This document shows, piece by piece, positions 45,732 through 53,471 of a DNA stretch of 64,000 bases. A program made the position numbers and the translations under genes. Each line of letters starts with the position of its first letter. Position 1 is the stretch's first letter. Source of the stretch: an uncultured Prolixibacteraceae bacterium. GTDB taxonomy: Bacteria > Bacteroidota > Bacteroidia > Bacteroidales > Prolixibacteraceae. Where the stretch lies: NCBI GenBank assembly GCA_937915865.1, contig CALGIG010000080.1:62001-126000 (forward strand), given 5' to 3'. A model generated the notes under the pieces. That model saw nothing but the letters and a program-made list of their open reading frames with translations, was not told the DNA's origin and ran no database searches.

Positions 45732-45762
45732 TCAGGGCTTCACTCGAAGTGAAACCCTGACT
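45730..45762. repeat. Hairpin at the end of P15
   Basis: AGTCAGGGCTTCACT-CGA-AGTGAAACCCTGACT has 15-base arms with one mismatch. It overlaps the P15 stop codon. No T-run follows, so a role as a classical terminator is uncertain. It differs in sequence from hairpin family 1. Confidence 0.7.
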
Positions 45763-45774
45763 AAACAAGTGCGA

Positions 45775-45798
45775 AGGAAGGCATTGAGGTATGAATAA
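45775..45798 (+). pseudogene. Tail-only remnant of a permease gene
   Basis: AGGAAGGCATTGAGGTATGAATAA reads RKALRYE-stop, the exact end of an array permease, with nothing of the gene before it. It lies directly upstream of the non-transporter block and marks a deletion or recombination joint. Confidence 0.55.
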
Positions 45799-45825
45799 AC
45801 AATTTATGTGATTAACGAAGACAAT

Positions 45826-46206
45826 ATGGAAAACTTTGACAAAAACAAAATCGAAAAAATCATCAAATCGAGGAAAAAGGCACATGCGTTTTTTTCCAAG
45901 AAATCTAATGTGTACAGGTCTTTTGTTGGAATGGAGCAAAATACCTACAAAGACGGTAGTTTGAGTAAAATGCAAAAGGAACTGATTGCCATTGGTATTT
46001 CGGTGGTTATTAACTGCGAATCGTGTATGGAATGGCACATTAAACAAGCCCTCGACGATGGTGCAACCGAGGAAATGGTCATTGAAGCAATTGAAGTCGG
46101 CATTGAAATGGCCGGAGGGCCTGCCACCGCATCGGCCAGGTTTGCCATGAATGTACTTGAATATTACCTACAAACACCCAGCCATGTAACTCCCGAAAAT
46201 GACTAA
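45826..46206 (+). CDS. Carboxymuconolactone decarboxylase / AhpD-like protein
   Basis: 126 aa from the ATG at 45826 (MENFDKNKIEKII); an upstream GTG-type start at 45808 would add six residues. The core has the AhpD/CMD signature: the helix LSKMQKELIAIGISVVINC, the redox pair CESC (about residues 64-67) followed by MEWHIKQALDDGAT with His four residues after the second Cys, and the C-terminal helix EAIEVGIEMAGGPA. Such proteins are cytoplasmic alkylhydroperoxidase-type disulphide reductases or decarboxylases. It begins the three-gene block inside the permease array; the following gene starts 5 bases after its stop. A link to the transporters (stress defence) is only suggested by position. Confidence 0.9.
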   Translation: MENFDKNKIEKIIKSRKKAHAFFSKKSNVYRSFVGMEQNTYKDGSLSKMQKELIAIGISVVINCESCMEWHIKQALDDGATEEMVIEAIEVGIEMAGGPATASARFAMNVLEYYLQTPSHVTPEND

Positions 46207-46211
46207 ACCGT

Positions 46212-46682
46212 ATGATTGAAATTGTTGACTACAAGACCGAATACCGGGAGCATTTCAAAACGTTGAACCTGGAATGGATACAAAAGTATTTTGTGGTAGA
46301 ACCGGCAGACGAATACGTGCTATCCAACCCACAATCGTCAATACTGGATCGTGGTGGATTGATATTCTTTGCAAAAAACGGACTCGAAATAGTGGGGACA
46401 TGCGCCTTGCAAAAGGTTGACGACAAAACCTATGAATTGGCCAAAATGGCTGTTAATAAAAAACAACAAGGACTTGGAATCGGTAGGATGCTTATGGAAA
46501 AATCCATTCAGAAAGCCAAAGAATTGCAACTCGAAAAGCTGGTGCTTTACAGCAATTCAAAGTTGGAAAGAGCGTTGGGCCTTTATCATAAATATGATTT
46601 TCGGGCTGTCTCTTTAGACAATCATCCTACAAAACGGGCAGACATAAAAATGGAATTGAACTTAAAACCGGGAAAGATATGA
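46212..46682 (+). CDS. GNAT-family N-acetyltransferase
   Basis: 156 aa, a single GNAT domain. The acetyl-CoA pyrophosphate-binding loop is QQGLGIGRML (about residues 84-93), preceded by the beta4 strand ELAKMAVNKK and followed by the helix EKSIQKAKEL; beta5 is KLVLYSNSKL and the C-terminal ALGLYHKYDF corresponds to the usual family motif GLYxKxGF. The substrate cannot be told from sequence. It starts 5 bases after the AhpD-like gene, and its stop overlaps the acyltransferase start (ATGA), so the three genes are translationally coupled. Confidence 0.92.
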   Translation: MIEIVDYKTEYREHFKTLNLEWIQKYFVVEPADEYVLSNPQSSILDRGGLIFFAKNGLEIVGTCALQKVDDKTYELAKMAVNKKQQGLGIGRMLMEKSIQKAKELQLEKLVLYSNSKLERALGLYHKYDFRAVSLDNHPTKRADIKMELNLKPGKI

Positions 46683-47845
46683 TGAGAAGCTCGCCTTGGG
46701 TTGCAGAAAATACAAACAGTTCCGTTCGTCGAAATGAGGGGATCGATATCCTTCGTGGGCTGGCGATCTTGTCGGTTATTCTGCTACACATCAATATACG
46801 TGTGCCATTTAGCGCCACTTTCGTTGGAAGCGCCATGCCTGCATCAATCTATAAAATCCTTTTCTGGAGCGGGTATTACGGGGTGTGCATCTTTTTTGTC
46901 ATATCGGGCTTCCTGATTACCACCACATCGCTAAACCGATGGGACCATCTTTCGGAAGTGAACCCTAAAGGTTTTTACCTGATGCGTTTTGCCAGGATTA
47001 TGCCGTTGTTGGTTTTATTGCTGATAGTATTATCTGTTTTGCACCTTTCGGGAGTAAACGGGTATGTTATTAATCCGCAGCAAACTTCACTTGGCAGGGC
47101 AATCTTTGCTGCATTGACCTTTCATATAAATTGGCTGGAAATAACCACAAATTATCTTCCCGGGCCGTGGGACATACTCTGGTCTCTGTCAATCGAAGAG
47201 GCTTTTTACCTGTTTTTTCCATTGGTGTGCTTTTTTTTGAAGAAAGAATGGCATTTCGTGGCATTGGTTTTGGCTTTTCTGGTCATTTCTCCTTTCGCCC
47301 GTACAGCATGGTTCCATGGGTACAGCTTTGAGGAACCCGACCGGAACCACTTTGCTTTTTTGGATGCTATTTCATTGGGGTGCCTGGCCGCAATCGTGGC
47401 AAAAAAGGTAAATTTTCACAAGCAAGCTTTGTTAGCTTTGGCGGTTGCCGGAACCGTTTTTATTTCCCTGATTTTGTTTTTCAGGACAATAGCACGTGAG
47501 TTGCACCTGGGGCAAACGGGGTTGAATGTGACCATTTTAGCGATTGGCACAGCAATGGTGCTTATCTGGCAGCAAAAGCGGGTTACAGAGGCTCGGCAAA
47601 AAACGTTTCGGTTAACAGGTTGGATCCGCTTTCTGGGGAGGAACAGCTATGAGGTTTATTTAATCCACATGTTTGTGGTTTATGTGCTGGTGAATGGCTA
47701 CAACACCCTTAACCTTTCCGGCGAATGGGCCTGGGGGTTATATCTTTCAGTAATTATTGTTTCAGGCTTGTTAGGTGAACTGGTAGCCCAGTGGTATTCA
47801 AATCCGGCAAACCGGATGATTAGAAAATACGCTAGATTATCGTGA
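46679..47845 (+). CDS. Membrane acyltransferase, acyltransferase-3 (OafA) family
   Basis: 388 aa, about ten membrane helices. The N-terminal RNEGIDILRGLAILSVILLHI (quoted in part: GIDILRGLAI, then ILLHIN) carries the conserved Arg and the catalytic-type His of the family; helix 2 has YYGVCIFFVISGFLI, where Gly-Val-x-x-Phe-Phe-Val-x-Ser-Gly-Phe is the usual signature; later come RFARIMPLL and WSLSIEEAFYLFFPL with the conserved SIEEAFY. Members transfer acyl groups onto surface polysaccharides or lipids at the inner membrane. It ends the three-gene block; a tiny lipoprotein-like frame and the half-permease follow directly. Confidence 0.95.
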   Translation: MMRSSPWVAENTNSSVRRNEGIDILRGLAILSVILLHINIRVPFSATFVGSAMPASIYKILFWSGYYGVCIFFVISGFLITTTSLNRWDHLSEVNPKGFYLMRFARIMPLLVLLLIVLSVLHLSGVNGYVINPQQTSLGRAIFAALTFHINWLEITTNYLPGPWDILWSLSIEEAFYLFFPLVCFFLKKEWHFVALVLAFLVISPFARTAWFHGYSFEEPDRNHFAFLDAISLGCLAAIVAKKVNFHKQALLALAVAGTVFISLILFFRTIARELHLGQTGLNVTILAIGTAMVLIWQQKRVTEARQKTFRLTGWIRFLGRNSYEVYLIHMFVVYVLVNGYNTLNLSGEWAWGLYLSVIIVSGLLGELVAQWYSNPANRMIRKYARLS

Positions 47846-47846
47846 A

Positions 47847-47933
47847 ATGAATAAAAATTATAAATACATGGTTGTATTGTTGTTATGTGCAATTTATTCT
47901 TGTATTCCAGAACAAATAGTAACAATCGTATGA
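47847..47933 (+). other. Tiny lipoprotein-like frame (28 codons)
   Basis: It starts 1 base after the acyltransferase stop and reads MNKNYKYMVVLLLCAIYSCIPEQ, a plausible lipoprotein signal with YSC lipobox, but stops after 28 codons. Its TGA overlaps the ATG of the half-permease (ATGA). It may be the broken start of a lost lipoprotein gene that was joined to the permease 3' end, or a leader peptide. Confidence 0.35.
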
Positions 47934-48397
47934 CCACAAGTAAGGACACAGTCAAAATCAAGGATGGGCCTTCTACTGAAGTCGTTCAGTCGGACAGTAT
48001 CAAAAAATACAGTAAGCTCTTAAAGAAACTAGTGCTTTCGCTCATCGCCATATTTATTGCCTGCATCGGATTGTTTGGGCTTAGCTCCATGTTACTCGAC
48101 AAACGCACCAAAGAAATTGGCATCCGCAAAGTGAATGGTGCCCGCGTTTCGGAAGTGCTTGCCCTGCTCAACCGCGACTTTGTAAAATGGGTAGCCATAG
48201 CATTTGTAATTGCTACACCCATTGCATATTACGTCATGCACCGTTGGCTCGAAAGCTTTGCCTACAAAACGTCGCTCAACTGGTGGGTTTTTGCACTCGC
48301 CGGTTTTCTGGCGCTTGTAATCGCATTACTTACAGTTTCATTTCAATCGTGGAAAGCCGCCAACCGGAACCCGATAGAGGCGATACGGTATGAATAG
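47930..48397 (+). CDS. Half-length permease fragment (TM6-TM8 only)
   Basis: 155 aa from the ATG at 47930 (an ATG at 47885 is in frame). After 28 hydrophilic residues unrelated to the array (TTSKDTVKIKDGPSTEVV), it has TM6 (about 34-56), coupling loop KEIGIRKVNGARVSEV, TM7, HRWLESFAYKTSLNWWVF, TM8 and the tail NPIEAIRYE. TM1-TM5 and both periplasmic domains are missing. The frame is intact and the loop residues unchanged, so it may still be made; alternatively it is a recent deletion product. It closes the non-transporter block, as the remnant at 45775-45798 opens it. A functional half would have to pair with another permease. Confidence 0.7.
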   Translation: MTTSKDTVKIKDGPSTEVVQSDSIKKYSKLLKKLVLSLIAIFIACIGLFGLSSMLLDKRTKEIGIRKVNGARVSEVLALLNRDFVKWVAIAFVIATPIAYYVMHRWLESFAYKTSLNWWVFALAGFLALVIALLTVSFQSWKAANRNPIEAIRYE

Positions 48398-48479
48398 TTT
48401 GAAACATGCTTGTTGTAATTTTTATTACCTGCTTAAAAAACGCGATGAAATCACAAGTCAGTGCGTTCAGTAAAATAAA

Positions 48480-48497
48480 TTGACAAGGGATTGTCAA
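48480..48497. promoter_or_regulatory. Second palindromic enhancer site
   Basis: TTGACA-AGGGAT-TGTCAA has the same arms and same gap length as 3449-3466, with a different spacer. An added half-site (TGTCAA, 48504-48509) lies 6 bases further on. It is placed 82 bases before the sigma-54-like element, against 81 in the first copy. Confidence 0.6.
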
Positions 48498-48561
48498 AAA
48501 ATTTGTCAACATACAAACTCATTCATTTATCAATACATTCATTTACAATTGTTTAAATTTA

Positions 48562-48577
48562 TGGTATGGAATCTGAA
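48562..48577 (+). promoter_or_regulatory. Degenerate sigma-54-like element
   Basis: TGGTATGGAATCTGAA keeps the -24 GG and the -12 G at the correct distance plus several flanking matches, but has A for the C of the -12 GC pair and T for C twice in the -24 box. Alone it would be weak evidence. Its distance from the palindrome is what makes it credible. The start site would be near 48588, 32 bases before the ATG at 48620. Confidence 0.4.
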
Positions 48578-48619
48578 CAAGGAAATGAAACATTGTTCAG
48601 AACACATAAAAATTCGACC

Positions 48620-50986
48620 ATGCTAGGTACCTTCTGGAAAATATCAGTCCGAAATATTCTGAAGCATAAAGTTTATTCAGCCATTAATATATTCGGATTA
48701 GCCTTAGGGTTCAGTGCATTTATCATTATTGGATTATTTATCCTCCACGAATTGAGCTGGGACAAATCAAACGAAAAATATGACCGAATTTATCGTATTC
48801 AGCGCTATTTCTCCAACGCACTCTCTTTTGATGGAAATGAGATTTCGCCGCACTCCCGGGCAATTACCGCGCCTTTGCTTGAAAAACAATATCCTGATTT
48901 TGAGAAAATAACAGTTTTACAATCGAGTTGGGCCAAGTTTCTCTCGGTTAATCCTGAAAAACAGATTTATGCCGAAACAGGGATTTTTGCCGACAGTTGC
49001 TACTTCGATGTCTTCACTTACCACTTTGTGGAAGGACAACAACACGGAAGTATGAACGATCCGTTCTCGATAGCCCTATCCGAAAGTATGGCTAAAAAGC
49101 TGTTTCCCAACGGAAACGCCCTGGGGAAAACAGTCTCGCTTGAAAAGAAATACGACATGAAGGTGGTAGGCGTTTACCAGGATTTGCCCGACAATTCAAC
49201 TATAAAACCCGACTTCATCGGATCGTTCAGCTCGCTTGCACAAATAAGCAATACTAAACGGAACTCGGTTTATTCGGGTGATGTTATGACTTATGCTTTG
49301 CTTAAACCAGATGTGAACGCAAAAAATGTAGAAAGCAAGATACGCAAAACATTTTCCGGATTTCGCGACCTCGAACATGAAGAATTACAGTTATGCCCTC
49401 TTAGCAAAGTTTACCTCGATTATAACGGACATGGCCAATACTATTTTGTACTGATTTTGTATGGGTTAATTGGCCTTTTTATCCTGGTTATGGCTGCCTC
49501 AAATTACATTAACCTGGTTACAGCCAATGCTTCCAACCGAAGAAAAGAGGTTGCAGTTAAAAAGGTTAACGGAAGTTCGCGGTTCGATTTGTTCAATCAA
49601 TTCCTTTGCGAAACGATTATCATCTCGTTGCTTGCACTTACTTTTGCTTTCGCTATTGCCAAAACCTTTTTACCGGTATTCAACAACATTGTAGAAAAAC
49701 AGATTAGCCTAACACTGGCGCACGATTGGCAATTTATTGGGCTAACCATACTTACTTCGGTTGTCATAGGCATATTATCAGGCATTTATCCTGCGCTGTT
49801 TATGTCGTCGCACAAAATTGTGGAGTTATTCAAACGCGAGGTATTTGCCCAAAGAGGCGATTCGTTTAGCCTGAAAAAGATATTGGTTGTTTCGCAATTT
49901 TCAATTTCAGTATTCCTGATTTTGTTCACCTTATCATTCTCCATGCAAATCAGGTATTTGTTCAAAAAAGACCTGGGGTTTAATAAAGAAAACATCCTTT
50001 ATACACAAATGACCGTTTCAAACAGCAACACAACTTTCAATCAGTTAAGGACCAGAATATTGACACATCCTGAAATTATTGATGGTTCAATGTCGAAGCA
50101 CATCCCGTTTGTGAGCTTTGGCGGAGGGATGACCAATTTTGAAGGTGGCCGAAAAGATGAGCAAGTGGTGTGCCGCTTTAACCAGGTTAGTCATGATTTT
50201 GTCAAGAATATGGGAATTAAACTGGTTGCCGGACGCGATTTTTCACACGATTTTCAGGGTGATGCAGAACATTCGTGTCTCGTTAACGAAACGGCAGTTC
50301 GTATTTTTGGCTGGGATAATCCGATAGGCAAACGGTTAAACGACAATAAATTAATTGTCATTGGCGTTGTTCAGAATTACATTTACAAGGACATGCACAA
50401 CGCAATAGAGCCAGCTATTTTAACTCTTGCCCCTAACGACATGAAAGGAACCTGGACATTTGCTTTCAGGATTGAGCCCCATGATTTAACCAAATCCATG
50501 AGCATATTGAAACAGGAGTTCGAATCGGCTTTTCCAAACGACCCATTCGAATTCCACGATTTACCTACATCGTTTGCTACCGACAATACTGTAAAAATTT
50601 ACAAAGCTGTAAATCGTACCGTATTGTTTTTCACAGTATTCAATATTTTTCTGGCAATGATTGGACTGCTGGGACTGGTATCGTACACAGTTGCCCGCCG
50701 CACCAAAGAAATTGGAGTACGGAAAATAAACGGAAGCACAGTTTCGAATATCTTTTTCCTGTTGAGTAAAGAGTATTTTGTGCTACTTGGCTTTTCTCTG
50801 CTCATTGCATTCCCAACAGCCTGGTGGGCTTACGAGCAAATGCCAGGGGTAAATAAACTGCATGCCCAACCTTGGGTATTTGCATCCGGCGCATTCATTA
50901 TTTTCGTAATTATATTAATAACAACAAGTTGGCAAACATATAAAGCTGCTACACGTAACCCGGTAGAAGCGCTGAGGTACGAATAG
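48620..50986 (+). CDS. P16: FtsX/MacB-type ABC permease, first of the second unit
   Basis: 788 aa from the ATG at 48620 (MLGTFWKISVRNILK), which matches the other N-termini; the ATG at 48566 would add 18 residues without homology. TM1 at about 20-42. Domain 1 has DLPDNST; domain 2 has GVVQNYIYKDM. Coupling loop 1 is KEVAVKKVNGSS, loop 2 KEIGVRKINGST (about 696). It is closest to P1: both have IPFV near the start of domain 2, FPNDPFEF before TM6, and a TM7-TM8 link with MPG (EQMPGVNKLHAQPW) instead of WLENFAYKT. The last 16 residues nevertheless match the general tail. Confidence 0.95.
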   Translation: MLGTFWKISVRNILKHKVYSAINIFGLALGFSAFIIIGLFILHELSWDKSNEKYDRIYRIQRYFSNALSFDGNEISPHSRAITAPLLEKQYPDFEKITVLQSSWAKFLSVNPEKQIYAETGIFADSCYFDVFTYHFVEGQQHGSMNDPFSIALSESMAKKLFPNGNALGKTVSLEKKYDMKVVGVYQDLPDNSTIKPDFIGSFSSLAQISNTKRNSVYSGDVMTYALLKPDVNAKNVESKIRKTFSGFRDLEHEELQLCPLSKVYLDYNGHGQYYFVLILYGLIGLFILVMAASNYINLVTANASNRRKEVAVKKVNGSSRFDLFNQFLCETIIISLLALTFAFAIAKTFLPVFNNIVEKQISLTLAHDWQFIGLTILTSVVIGILSGIYPALFMSSHKIVELFKREVFAQRGDSFSLKKILVVSQFSISVFLILFTLSFSMQIRYLFKKDLGFNKENILYTQMTVSNSNTTFNQLRTRILTHPEIIDGSMSKHIPFVSFGGGMTNFEGGRKDEQVVCRFNQVSHDFVKNMGIKLVAGRDFSHDFQGDAEHSCLVNETAVRIFGWDNPIGKRLNDNKLIVIGVVQNYIYKDMHNAIEPAILTLAPNDMKGTWTFAFRIEPHDLTKSMSILKQEFESAFPNDPFEFHDLPTSFATDNTVKIYKAVNRTVLFFTVFNIFLAMIGLLGLVSYTVARRTKEIGVRKINGSTVSNIFFLLSKEYFVLLGFSLLIAFPTAWWAYEQMPGVNKLHAQPWVFASGAFIIFVIILITTSWQTYKAATRNPVEALRYE

Positions 50987-51010
50987 CTATTCACTTTAAA
51001 ATCAAAAAAA

Positions 51011-53389
51011 ATGATAAACTATCTTCTTCGGATCACATTCCGGAACTTCAAACGATATAAAAGTACCTTTTTCATAAACCTGATTGGCTTATCAACAGCA
51101 TTTGCCTGCGCCATCCTTATCTTTCTGTGGGTAAACGACGAAAAGCATATCGATAAATTTAACCAGTTCGATAAACAACTTTACCAGGTGATGGAAAACC
51201 ATCATTCACCAGAAGGAATTTTTACACAACCCTGGACGCCAGATTTGCTGGGCCGGACTTTGGCTACTGAGATGCCTGAAGTTAAAATGGAAACTTCAGT
51301 TATGCCAGCCGGATTGCTGGGAGATTTTTCTCTGACAGCAGGTGACAAAAAAACAAAAGCAGCTGGCCAGTTTGCCGACTACAATTTCTTCAAAGTATTC
51401 TCATTCGGGCTAATGCAGGGTGATCCATCGCAGGTTTTACGTCCTAAAAATTCCATCGTTATCTCCCGGAAACTGGCTCTTACACTTTTTGGCACAACAG
51501 AAAATATTATTGAAAAAGGCATTGATTGGGAACTTTTGAATTTTAAATATCATGCTGTGGTGTCCGGAGTATTCGAAGGAGCACCTGAAAATTCAACAAT
51601 GCAGTTCGATTTTGCTTTGTCGTATGACACATGGATGGAATTGTCGGAAAAAGTAGGCCGAAAAATACAGTGGGGCAACCATGCTCCAAATACCTATCTT
51701 GTGCTTCAGAATGGGGTTGACCTGGCACAATTCAACAAAAAAATTGAGAATTTTCATAAAACAAAGGTCAATGGATCAAACATCACCATGTTTGCAGTAC
51801 CATATTCCAGCCAATACCTGAATAACACTTACGAAAATGGTGTTCAAGCCGGAGGAAGAATAAGCTATGTAAGACTTTTTACGTTGATCGCCTTTTTTAT
51901 CCTGCTCATTTCCGGAATTAATTATATGAATTTATCGACTGCCCGTGCCACCCGCCGATTTAAGGAAATAGCTGTAAAAAAAGTGGTTGGCAGCGGACGA
52001 ATATCACTGGTATTCCAGTTTCTGGCCGAATCGGTTGTACTTTCATTTTTCGCATTTATTCTTGCTACCCTGATTGTTTTGGTATTGTTGCCGCAATTCA
52101 ATCATATTACAGGAAAACACCTGGTCTTTGAATTTAATCTACTTCATTTGGTAACTGTTTTGGGCGCAAGCCTGCTTATGGCAATTGTTACAGGCCTATA
52201 TCCGGCAATTTATCTTTCCGGAATTAGTACTTTCCAGAGCCTAAAGGGAAAAAACATCAATTCGGCAACTGAATTGTGGGCACGAAAAGGCCTGGTCGTT
52301 TTTCAGTTTGTTGTCTCAATTGTTCTTATCAGCTCGGTTCTGTTGGTATATAAACAAATTGAGTTTATACAAAATAAAAATCTGGGCTACAACAAAAACA
52401 ACATAATCTATTTCAATAAGGAAGGCGGAATTGCCAATCAGGAAAATGCCTTTTTAGCTGAAGCAAAAAAAATTGACGGAGTAGTAAATATTTCGAGCAT
52501 TGGCGGCAGCTTGCTGGGCAGATCTGCAAGTACCTACGATGTTGGATGGGAAGGGAAACCGGCAGATGCCAGCATCCGTTTCGAGGTGCTTCCGGTAAAT
52601 TATCAGATGATTGAAACCCTTGAAATGGAAGTTGAAGAAGGTCGCAATTTTTCTTCAGATTTTGGAAATGAGGATGATAAAATTATACTCAACCAGTCAG
52701 CCGTTAATGTTATGGGACTTCACGATCCCGTCGGAAAAACAATCCGGTTTTGGGGGAAGGACAAACAGGTCATCGGGGTATTGAAAGATTTCAACTATGA
52801 GTCGCTTCGTCAAAAAATCGGCCCGTTGCTATTCTATTACAACCCAACAAAAACGCTTGAGGTTATGGCACGCATTCAGGCCGGGCATGAAAAACATGCG
52901 CTTCTCGAACTCGGGAAATTGTACTCCCGGTTTAATCCCGGATTTTCGTTTGACTACCATTTTTTGGATGCTTCCTTTCAGGCACAATACGAAGCCGAGA
53001 ACCGTGTATCTGTTTTGTCGAGATACTTTGCCGGGCTTGGAATTCTGATTTCATGTCTCGGATTGTTTGGTCTTGCCGCTTTTGCTGCCGAACAACGGCT
53101 AAAGGAAATTGGTATCCGAAAAGTGAACGGCGCGCGAATATCTGAAGTTATGACAATGCTGAATGGCGAATTTATTAAATGGGTAATTATTGCGTTTGTC
53201 ATTGCAACACCAATTGCATTTTATCTCCTGGATAAATGGCTGGAAGGATTCGCATATAAAACTAACGTTAGTTGGTGGATTTTTGGTCTCTCAGGAATAG
53301 TCGCATTGGGTATTGCATTGATCACCGTCTCGTTTCAATCATATAAAGCGGCGATTAAAAACCCCGTAGAAAGTTTAAAATATGAATGA
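51011..53389 (+). CDS. P17: FtsX/MacB-type ABC permease, 8 TM
   Basis: 792 aa, TM1 at about 20-41. Domain 1 has GAPENST and a Trp-Thr-Pro motif (PWTPDLLGR); domain 2 has GVLKDFNYESL. Coupling loop 1 is KEIAVKKVVGSG, loop 2 KEIGIRKVNGAR (about 698), then SEVMTMLNGEFIKWV as in P4/P6. The C-terminal block is a variant (DKWLEGFAYKTNVSWWIFGLSGIVALGIALITVSF); the tail is NPVESLKYE. P21 has the same LKYE ending, so the right part of the array has its own tail subtype. An 82-base gap, rich in A and C and without recognisable sites, precedes P18. Confidence 0.95.
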   Translation: MINYLLRITFRNFKRYKSTFFINLIGLSTAFACAILIFLWVNDEKHIDKFNQFDKQLYQVMENHHSPEGIFTQPWTPDLLGRTLATEMPEVKMETSVMPAGLLGDFSLTAGDKKTKAAGQFADYNFFKVFSFGLMQGDPSQVLRPKNSIVISRKLALTLFGTTENIIEKGIDWELLNFKYHAVVSGVFEGAPENSTMQFDFALSYDTWMELSEKVGRKIQWGNHAPNTYLVLQNGVDLAQFNKKIENFHKTKVNGSNITMFAVPYSSQYLNNTYENGVQAGGRISYVRLFTLIAFFILLISGINYMNLSTARATRRFKEIAVKKVVGSGRISLVFQFLAESVVLSFFAFILATLIVLVLLPQFNHITGKHLVFEFNLLHLVTVLGASLLMAIVTGLYPAIYLSGISTFQSLKGKNINSATELWARKGLVVFQFVVSIVLISSVLLVYKQIEFIQNKNLGYNKNNIIYFNKEGGIANQENAFLAEAKKIDGVVNISSIGGSLLGRSASTYDVGWEGKPADASIRFEVLPVNYQMIETLEMEVEEGRNFSSDFGNEDDKIILNQSAVNVMGLHDPVGKTIRFWGKDKQVIGVLKDFNYESLRQKIGPLLFYYNPTKTLEVMARIQAGHEKHALLELGKLYSRFNPGFSFDYHFLDASFQAQYEAENRVSVLSRYFAGLGILISCLGLFGLAAFAAEQRLKEIGIRKVNGARISEVMTMLNGEFIKWVIIAFVIATPIAFYLLDKWLEGFAYKTNVSWWIFGLSGIVALGIALITVSFQSYKAAIKNPVESLKYE

Positions 53390-53471
53390 GTTAGCAACAC
53401 TGAAAAAAATAACAACAACGTACACACAACAACATAAGTGATATAGAAATACAAAATTTGATTAGTTAGTC

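Larger units (their letters stand above)
48398..48619 (+). promoter_or_regulatory. Control region upstream of P16
   Basis: This gap holds the second TTGACA-N6-TGTCAA palindrome (48480-48497), an extra half-site TGTCAA at 48504-48509 and a sigma-54-like element at 48562-48577. It is the only large gap in the right half with such sites, and I take it as the start of a second transcription unit. An ATG at 48566 opens the frame upstream of P16 but lies inside the promoter-like element. Confidence 0.55.

Noticed and set aside
45730..45762. Rho-independent terminator after P15
   Set aside because: The stem is strong but no T-tract follows; kept as a hairpin only.
48566..48619. ATG at 48566 as the start of P16
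   Set aside because: The 18 added residues do not match any array N-terminus, and the codons overlap the sigma-54-like element; MLGTFWKISVRN at 48620 aligns with the family.
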